Below, one piece after another: positions 59,725-64,000 of a stretch of 64,000 nucleotides of DNA. Source of the stretch: Bacillota bacterium (GTDB lineage Bacteria > Bacillota > Clostridia > Tissierellales > Sedimentibacteraceae); NCBI GenBank assembly GCA_023386345.1, contig JAEWJT010000009.1, forward strand, positions 1 to 64,000, given 5' to 3'. The translations under genes and the position numbers were made by a program. Below the pieces are notes generated by a model, which saw nothing but the letters and a program-made list of their open reading frames with translations, had not been told where the DNA came from and ran no database searches. Every line of letters starts with the position of its first letter. The stretch's first letter is position 1.

Positions 59725-61917
59725 ATGCTTAAGCCAAATGAAAAAATAGACATTAAGGAATTATTAAAAGATTTAGATAAATATGAGCCAAGACGCCGTG
59801 GATGGCATTGGAGAGAAGGACAAGGTGAAAACAGAGTAGTTGGAGATTTTGAGTATCATGAGACTTCTGAAGGACTTAAAAACTATGTTCCGCTACCAGG
59901 CAGCAGAGGCTTTGGCTACATAGACCCACAGCCGGATTGTGTTATAACTACAGAAATAGCTTCAGGAAGATTTGAAGATGATATTAGACGTATGAGAATG
60001 TCTGCTTGGCATGGAGCTGATCATATAATGGTTATCAGAACAGCAGGACAGTCGCATATTGACTCGCTTCTTGAAGGAACTAACCAAGGTATCGGCGGTA
60101 TCATGGTTACAAGAAAGCAAGTTAGAGCAAGCAGAAAAGCTCTTGACATGATAGAGGATGAAGTAGGTCGTCCAATAAACTTCCACTCATATATCTCAGG
60201 CGTTGCAGGTCCTGATATTGCAGTTATGTTTGCGGAAGAAGGAGTAAACGGAGCTCACCAAGACCCTCAGTACAATGTTCTTTATAGAAATGTAAATATG
60301 GTTAGAAGCTTCTGTGATGCTTGTGAGGCTAAAAAAATCATGGCATGGGCAGATATGCTTCAAATAGACGGAGCTCACAATGCTAATGCTACAGCTATGA
60401 AGGCATGGAAAGTTAGACCAGAGCTAATGGTACAACATGCTATAAATAGTATTTTCTCAAGAAAGATTGGTATTAAACCATCTAATATAGCATTGTCAAC
60501 AGTTCCACCATCAGCACCACCAGCGCCATGTATGAGACTTGACTTACCTTATGCAGTTGCTTTAAGAGATTTGTTCAAAGACTATAAGATGAGAGCTCAG
60601 CAAAATACAAAATATATGGAATCAGACATGAGAGAGGCTTCAGTTACACATACAATGAACCTTATGATTTCAAGACTTACAAGTGCTGATGTTCAATCTA
60701 CAATAACTCCTGATGAGGGAAGAAACGTGCCATGGCACTATAACAACATAGCAGCTATTTCAACAGCAAAACAGGCTTTAAATGGTATGGATGGCTTAAG
60801 AGAAATGGTTAAGCTTGACAGAGATGGAGTGCTTGGCGAGGATGTTAGAGAATTAAAGGAAAGAGCAACATTATTTATGGAAGAAATCCTTGAAGTTGGC
60901 GGATACTTTAATGCAGTTCAAGATGGCTTCTTCGTTGATAGCGGATATTATCCAGAAAGAAATGGTGACGGTATTGCCCGTGAAATAGAGGGTGGTATTG
61001 GATACGGTTATATATTTGAAAGAGATGAGGACTATTTTGCCCCTGTTTCAGTTCATTATGGATATAATAATGTACCAAAAGAGTTCGTAAAAGCAAGCGA
61101 TGCTATAGGTGGAGATACATTTGAGGATCGTTCTAAGATAATTTATATAGATGAATTAGACGAAAATGACAATGTTAATGTAAGACTTGCAGAAACAGAA
61201 AAATATTACGATACAAACATGGTAAAACCAGAGGTTGAGTGGAGAGCAGACGGAGTTGTTGCTACTACAATATTCTTACCACTTGATGAAAGAACAGCTG
61301 AGTTCGCTGCTATCAAATGTGGTGAAAAAATGGGACTTGAAGATGTAACAGTTGTTCATAAGCAAGCTATACATCCGAGTGAGGGAACACTTGTTGAAAT
61401 TAAAGGAAAAGTAAAATTTGATATTAATATCAATGAGCTTGTTATCCCTGAAAAGATAGAAGTTTTATCAGATGAGGAAATAAGAGCTGATATACAAGCA
61501 AAACCAATGTTTATAGTTGCAGCAACAGTTGGAGAAGATGAGCACTCTGTTGGACTTAAAGAAACACTTGATATTAAGCACGGTGGAATAGAGAAATTTG
61601 GTATCAAATACGCATACCTTGGAACATCTTGCCCAGTTGAAAAGCTTGTAGATGCAGCTATAGAGACAAATGCAGATGCGATATTGGTAAGTACAATAAT
61701 CACTCACGATGATGTTCATATTAAGAATATGAGAAAAATACACGAACTTTGTGTTGAGAAAGGTATCAGAGATAAAGTAATGATTATCTGTGGTGGAACT
61801 CAAGTATCAAATGAAATAGCTATTGAAGCAGGCATGGATGCAGGCTTTGGAAGAGGTTCACATGGTATAGACGCAGCAAGCTTCTTAGTTAAGAGAAGAA
61901 GAGAAATGCAAGCTTAA
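59725..61917 (+). CDS. oraE: D-ornithine 4,5-aminomutase, E subunit
   Basis: 730 residues. N-terminal TIM-barrel part and a C-terminal Rossmann B12-binding domain with the DxHxxG motif (Asp605-x-His607, sequence DEHSVG). Lys618 in LDIKHGG is 11 residues after the His, the same spacing as His618/Lys629 reported for the C. sticklandii enzyme, so both the cobalt ligand and the PLP Lys are present. Converts D-ornithine to 2,4-diaminopentanoate through radical chemistry. Depends on B12, linking it to the btu operon in this window. Strong AAGGAGG. Confidence 0.97.
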   Translation: MLKPNEKIDIKELLKDLDKYEPRRRGWHWREGQGENRVVGDFEYHETSEGLKNYVPLPGSRGFGYIDPQPDCVITTEIASGRFEDDIRRMRMSAWHGADHIMVIRTAGQSHIDSLLEGTNQGIGGIMVTRKQVRASRKALDMIEDEVGRPINFHSYISGVAGPDIAVMFAEEGVNGAHQDPQYNVLYRNVNMVRSFCDACEAKKIMAWADMLQIDGAHNANATAMKAWKVRPELMVQHAINSIFSRKIGIKPSNIALSTVPPSAPPAPCMRLDLPYAVALRDLFKDYKMRAQQNTKYMESDMREASVTHTMNLMISRLTSADVQSTITPDEGRNVPWHYNNIAAISTAKQALNGMDGLREMVKLDRDGVLGEDVRELKERATLFMEEILEVGGYFNAVQDGFFVDSGYYPERNGDGIAREIEGGIGYGYIFERDEDYFAPVSVHYGYNNVPKEFVKASDAIGGDTFEDRSKIIYIDELDENDNVNVRLAETEKYYDTNMVKPEVEWRADGVVATTIFLPLDERTAEFAAIKCGEKMGLEDVTVVHKQAIHPSEGTLVEIKGKVKFDININELVIPEKIEVLSDEEIRADIQAKPMFIVAATVGEDEHSVGLKETLDIKHGGIEKFGIKYAYLGTSCPVEKLVDAAIETNADAILVSTIITHDDVHIKNMRKIHELCVEKGIRDKVMIICGGTQVSNEIAIEAGMDAGFGRGSHGIDAASFLVKRRREMQA

Positions 61918-61933
61918 AAAAATAAGTATGTAT

Positions 61934-61954
61934 AGGAGGGGCTTTGCTCCTCCT
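61934..61954 (+). other. Intercistronic hairpin after oraE
   Basis: AGGAGGGG / CTCCTCCT around CTTTG, without a T-run. May stabilise the oraE message or reduce read-through to the next gene. Confidence 0.45.
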
Positions 61955-62061
61955 AAATATTAATATGATTTATAATTTTGTTCTTATAAAATCGTGTATC
62001 TTTTGAAAATAAGGGTATAGATAGTATAAATATAAATCTAATATATTTATGGAGTAAAAAT

Positions 62062-63462
62062 ATGGATAAAATAAATCAAATAAATTCGAATAACAACAAA
62101 ACAAGCCACATAGATGTTCTGGTAGCAGAGATTGGAAGCACTACAACAGTAGTAAATGCGTTCAATGGAATAGGCACTTCTTCTCCGTCATTCGTCGGGC
62201 AAGGTCAAGCGCCTACATCTGTTTTAGAGGGCGATGTAAATATAGGATTAAATGGAGCAATAGAAGATTTAAAAAGAAATATTGCTGCTGATAATTTGAC
62301 ATGGAACGATATGCTTGCAACAAGCAGTGCTGCTGGTGGTTTAAAAATGACTGTTCATGGTTTAGTATATGATATGACAGTTCGTGCGGCGAAAGAAGCT
62401 GCTTTAGGAGCCGGTGGAATTATTAAAATGGTAACTTCTGGAAAGCTAAGAAGACTAGACTTAAAAAAAATACAAGAAGTAAATCCAAATATAATTCTTG
62501 TTGCTGGTGGTGTTGACTATGGTGAAAGAGAAACAGCTCTTAATAACTTGGAGATGATTCTATCAATGGGGCTTAAAACACCAATAATTTATGCAGGCAA
62601 TATTGAAAACCAAGATGAAGTAAAGCTAATGTGTGAGGAGGCAGATGTCCAACTCTACATAGTTGAAAATGTATATCCAAAAATTGATACGCTCGTTGTT
62701 GAACCTACAAGAAAGGTCATACAAGATGCTTTTGAGGAGCATATAATTCATGCACCAGGCATGTCAGAAGTTAGAAAATTGGTCAATGGGCCGATAATCC
62801 CTACTCCGGGAGCTGTTATGGAAGCTGCTAAGATATTGAAAGAGGATTTAGGAGACTTAGTAATATTTGACGTTGGAGGAGCGACAACTGATGTTCATTC
62901 CGTGACAGCTGGCTCTGAAGAAATCAATAGAATATTAATAAGCCCTGAACCAGAAGCAAAAAGAACAGTAGAAGGCGATCTTGGTGTTTATGTAAATGCA
63001 AATCATGTTATAGAAAAAATCGGAGTGGATGAATTAAAAAAAGAATTCCCAGATTTAGAGGAAATCATGGCAAGCTACAAGGCAATTCCAAAAAATGACA
63101 GAGAAAGAGAATTTGTTGAAAGGCTTACTGAAGAAGCTGTTTTAACCTCATTGGAAAGACATTCAGGAACAATGCGTAATTTATATGGTCCTACTGGCAA
63201 AAAAACAGTAGCAGAAGGAAAAGACCTAAGTGCTGTAAGATACATCATAGGAACAGGCGGAGCATTGACAAGACTGCCAAACAGAGAAAGTATATTAAAG
63301 AAAGTAGCGGGCTATGCTAAAGGACTAGAGCTTTTCCCAACTACAAGTGCCAAGGTAATGATTGATAATGACTATATTTTTGCATCACTAGGAGTATTAT
63401 CAAAAAAATATCCGAAAGATGCTTTGATTTTAATGAAGAAAAGCTTAAATTTAGCAGAATAA
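62062..63462 (+). CDS. GlmL/MutL-family protein of the ornithine cluster
   Basis: 466 residues, ASKHA ATPase fold: VLVAEIGSTTTVVNAF at the N-terminus, AGGVDYGERETA, and DLVIFDVGGATTDVHSV as second phosphate loop. Proteins of this family are encoded beside B12-dependent mutases (glutamate, ornithine) and are thought to reactivate or protect them; the molecular function is not settled. Its 145-bp distance from oraE and modest ribosome binding site suggest lower expression than the enzyme. Confidence 0.9.
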   Translation: MDKINQINSNNNKTSHIDVLVAEIGSTTTVVNAFNGIGTSSPSFVGQGQAPTSVLEGDVNIGLNGAIEDLKRNIAADNLTWNDMLATSSAAGGLKMTVHGLVYDMTVRAAKEAALGAGGIIKMVTSGKLRRLDLKKIQEVNPNIILVAGGVDYGERETALNNLEMILSMGLKTPIIYAGNIENQDEVKLMCEEADVQLYIVENVYPKIDTLVVEPTRKVIQDAFEEHIIHAPGMSEVRKLVNGPIIPTPGAVMEAAKILKEDLGDLVIFDVGGATTDVHSVTAGSEEINRILISPEPEAKRTVEGDLGVYVNANHVIEKIGVDELKKEFPDLEEIMASYKAIPKNDREREFVERLTEEAVLTSLERHSGTMRNLYGPTGKKTVAEGKDLSAVRYIIGTGGALTRLPNRESILKKVAGYAKGLELFPTTSAKVMIDNDYIFASLGVLSKKYPKDALILMKKSLNLAE

Positions 63463-63515
63463 TATAATTTAATAATGAGGAGAGACATTGCTCCTATAAC
63501 AAAAAATCTCAATAA

Positions 63516-63556
63516 AGGCAGGAGAAATATCTCAAAGTCTTTCCCTGTCTTTAAAA
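63516..63556 (+). other. Stem-loop before the GH65 gene
   Basis: AAAGGCAGG pairs with CCTGTCTTT (one G-T pair) around a 20-base loop; a smaller AGGAG / CTCCT hairpin precedes it at 63478-63494. No strong T-run, so a terminator role is uncertain. Confidence 0.4.
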
Positions 63557-63577
63557 TTTATTTATGAGGTGTATTAC

Positions 63578-64000
63578 ATGATAAGGGAAAGATTTTCAGA
63601 AAAAGTCAGAAGTTTAATGAGTGAAGACGAGTGGCTAATTGTTCAAGATGAGTATAATCCTAAGGATAATTTGGTATATGAAACAAACTTTGCTTTAACT
63701 AACGGATATATGTGTACTAGAGCCTCACATGAAGAAGGCACTAAAATATCATTACCTACAACATTTATAGCAGGGATATTTGATAAATCAGAGGCATTTA
63801 TGAGAGAGCTGGCTAACACTCCTGATTGGTTAGGCTTAAAGCTATATAATGAGAGAAATCTAATAGGTATAGAGGACTGTGAAATAATTGAATTTATTAG
63901 AGTTCTTGATATGAAAAGATCGGTCTTATTTAAAAGGATTATATTAAAAGATGCAGAAAATAGAGAAACTTTAATTGAGGGATATAGATTTTTAAGTAGA
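63578..64000 (+). CDS. Glycoside hydrolase family 65 phosphorylase, 5' part
   Basis: 141 residues up to the window end, starting ATG 63578 behind GAGGTG. EWLIVQDEYNPKDNLVYETNFALTNGYMCTRASHEEG followed by TFIAGIFDKSEAFMRELANTPDWLGLKLY is the N-terminal beta-sandwich opening of maltose/kojibiose/trehalose phosphorylases. The catalytic part lies outside the window, so the substrate is open. Out of place beside ornithine genes, and it occupies the position where an ornithine racemase might be expected. Confidence 0.85.
   Translation, partial: MIRERFSEKVRSLMSEDEWLIVQDEYNPKDNLVYETNFALTNGYMCTRASHEEGTKISLPTTFIAGIFDKSEAFMRELANTPDWLGLKLYNERNLIGIEDCEIIEFIRVLDMKRSVLFKRIILKDAENRETLIEGYRFLSR

Overview
The window is AT-rich DNA from a low-GC Firmicute. 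Its proteins, strong AGGAGG-type ribosome binding sites, cobalamin riboswitch, NdoA-type MazF and, above all, a complete ornithine-fermentation cluster (ord-ortA-ortB-oraS-oraE plus a GlmL/MutL-like gene) point to an amino-acid-fermenting member of the Clostridia/Tissierellia, of the kind represented by Acetoanaerobium (Clostridium) sticklandii or Sedimentibacter. The genus is inferred from gene content only.

Layout. (1) Bases 1-200 hold the 3' end of a membrane-protein gene. (2) About 0.4-24.2 kb is a siphovirus-type prophage on the + strand. It carries small accessory genes, a minimal tyrosine recombinase, HNH nuclease, terminase, portal, ClpP-like protease, HK97-type capsid, connectors, major tail protein, a -1 frameshifted tail chaperone, tape measure, tail tip and fibre genes, holin-like proteins and an M23 endolysin. 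A cargo block follows: thymidine kinase, an SOS-type Y-family polymerase with a small partner on the - strand, a membrane TPR protein, a small DNA-binding protein and a Rha-family protein. No repressor or replication module is visible. (3) 24.2-31.1 kb contains two copies of a ~305-bp unit encoding a short conserved peptide, a moxR-DUF58-transglutaminase operon (- strand), an intact and a truncated lipoprotein gene, and a mazEF pair. (4) 31.2-39.5 kb has folC, a cobalamin riboswitch with btuF-btuC-btuD, an IS3-family remnant, a HAD hydrolase, an M20 amidohydrolase and a ProX/YbaK deacylase. (5) 39.5-46.8 kb has a 1982-residue DUF4011/helicase/Vsr-like/DUF3320 protein, possibly anti-phage, and two XRE regulators. 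(6) 46.9-52.8 kb has an aldehyde dehydrogenase, dxr, and then a tyrosine recombinase, a short segment flanked by perfect inverted repeats and carrying a promoter, and a chemoreceptor gene. (7) 52.9-64 kb has an ACT-domain protein, a patatin-like lipase, a sigma-54 activator and the ornithine cluster behind a near-consensus -24/-12 promoter; the 5' part of a GH65 phosphorylase ends the window.

How parts connect. OraSE needs adenosylcobalamin and PLP, so the riboswitch-controlled B12 uptake operon and the ornithine pathway are metabolically linked. Ornithine (as the D isomer) is rearranged to 2,4-diaminopentanoate, oxidised by Ord and cleaved by OrtAB to acetyl-CoA and alanine. The sigma-54 activator just upstream, with dyad half-sites and the -24/-12 element, is the likely switch. 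No ornithine racemase is present in the window.

The most striking structure is at 49.7-52.7 kb. A tyrosine recombinase gene is followed by two perfect 22-bp inverted repeats sharing an asymmetric core. They bracket 261 bp containing a promoter (TTGCCA, 17 bp, TATAAT) that points at the chemoreceptor gene. It reads as a self-contained promoter-inversion switch for a chemoreceptor, currently in the ON orientation. A second notable item is the pair of peptide units, whose 13 synonymous against 2 amino-acid-changing codon differences show a short protein under selection.
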